Source: JAJZMF01 sp035702845
Lineage (GTDB): Bacteria > Actinomycetota > Acidimicrobiia > Acidimicrobiales > Palsa-688
Reading direction: 5' to 3'
NCBI GenBank assembly: GCA_035702845.1
Contig: DASSZK010000370.1
Location: 1-5,260 of the forward strand
DNA length: 5,260 nucleotides
Made by a program: the position numbers and the translations under genes. Shown here piece after piece: positions 5,127 to 5,260 of this stretch. The notes under the pieces were generated by a model. That model saw only the letters and a program-made list of their open reading frames with translations, did not search any database and was not told the DNA's origin. Numbering within the stretch: position 1 is the first letter of the stretch; each line of letters opens with the position of its first letter.

Positions 5127-5260
5127 GGCAATGGTCGGATCGGCATGGTAAGCACGGTGAAGGTCCCCGTGTCGGCGGACCTCAAGACCAGCGGCGCCAA
5201 GACATCGCTGACTTCGACCAACACATCCGGGCCAACCAGTAGGTCGAGGACCTCACTGAT
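5123..5260 (-). CDS. C-terminal 45 residues of an unidentified protein co-transcribed with the MFS gene
   Basis: Entering from the right edge on the minus strand, the frame reads ISEVLDLLVGPDVLVEV, SDVLAPLVLRSADTG, TFTVLTMPIRPLP and ends at TGA (5125-5123). Reasons to call it coding are the uninterrupted frame to the window edge, about 80 percent G or C at third positions, and the ATGA overlap with the MFS start, a classic operon junction. DHA3 exporter genes are often preceded by a transcriptional regulator or a substrate-specific enzyme, but the visible residues (amphipathic helix followed by a beta strand TFTVLTMPI) match no family I can name. An opposite-strand frame from ATG 5145 is also open to the edge, but it is a Ser/Thr-rich mirror of this one and is not preferred. 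Confidence 0.6.
   Translation of the reverse strand: MSEVLDLLVGPDVLVEVSDVLAPLVLRSADTGTFTVLTMPIRPLP

Noticed and set aside
5145..5260. Plus-strand frame from ATG 5145 open to the right edge, which would be divergent from the MFS gene
   Set aside because: No Shine-Dalgarno, Ser/Thr-rich mirror composition, and the minus-strand frame has the ATGA operon junction with the MFS start.

Overview
This window looks like accessory DNA from a high-GC actinobacterium. The protein-coding stretches are strongly G/C-ended, starts are often GTG or TTG, genes overlap by 4 nt, and a DinB/DUF664-type protein typical of actinobacteria is present. Several leucine TTA codons occur in the transport genes, which fits poorly with an ordinary Streptomyces core region. 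The genus cannot be named from the sequence.

Positions 1-140 are the right-hand end of an IS3-family insertion sequence: the last 35 residues of the transposase, its stop, and a terminal inverted repeat ending in CA at 140. Directly after this, 141-534 holds an open frame of about 130 codons with a sensible protein composition but no start of its own. It is best read as the 3' remnant of a gene interrupted or truncated by the IS. A complete small DinB-fold (DUF664-like) gene follows at 581-1051.

A 206-bp intergenic region (1052-1257) contains a GC stem-loop, a 16-bp near-palindrome, an extended -10 promoter (TGCTATGAT) and a strong Shine-Dalgarno. It leads into a two-gene ABC exporter operon: an ABC ATPase (1258-2007, GTG start) and, overlapping it by GTGA, a 593-residue membrane protein (2004-3785). 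The membrane protein is two ABC-2-type permease halves fused in one chain, so the pair could form a complete exporter with two ATPase subunits and one double-length permease.

Convergent to it, on the minus strand, lies an MFS exporter of the DHA3 (macrolide/multidrug efflux-like) type (3846-5126). Its ATG overlaps by ATGA the stop of another minus-strand gene that runs off the right edge; only the last 45 residues of that gene are visible and it is not recognised.

Taken together, the window carries two unrelated export systems facing each other, plus a DinB-type protein of a superfamily that includes thiol S-transferases, beside an IS end. This is compatible with a drug or metabolite efflux/self-resistance island, but no substrate can be read from the sequence. 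No CRISPR array, tRNA or rRNA was seen, and nothing here is clearly an undescribed system.
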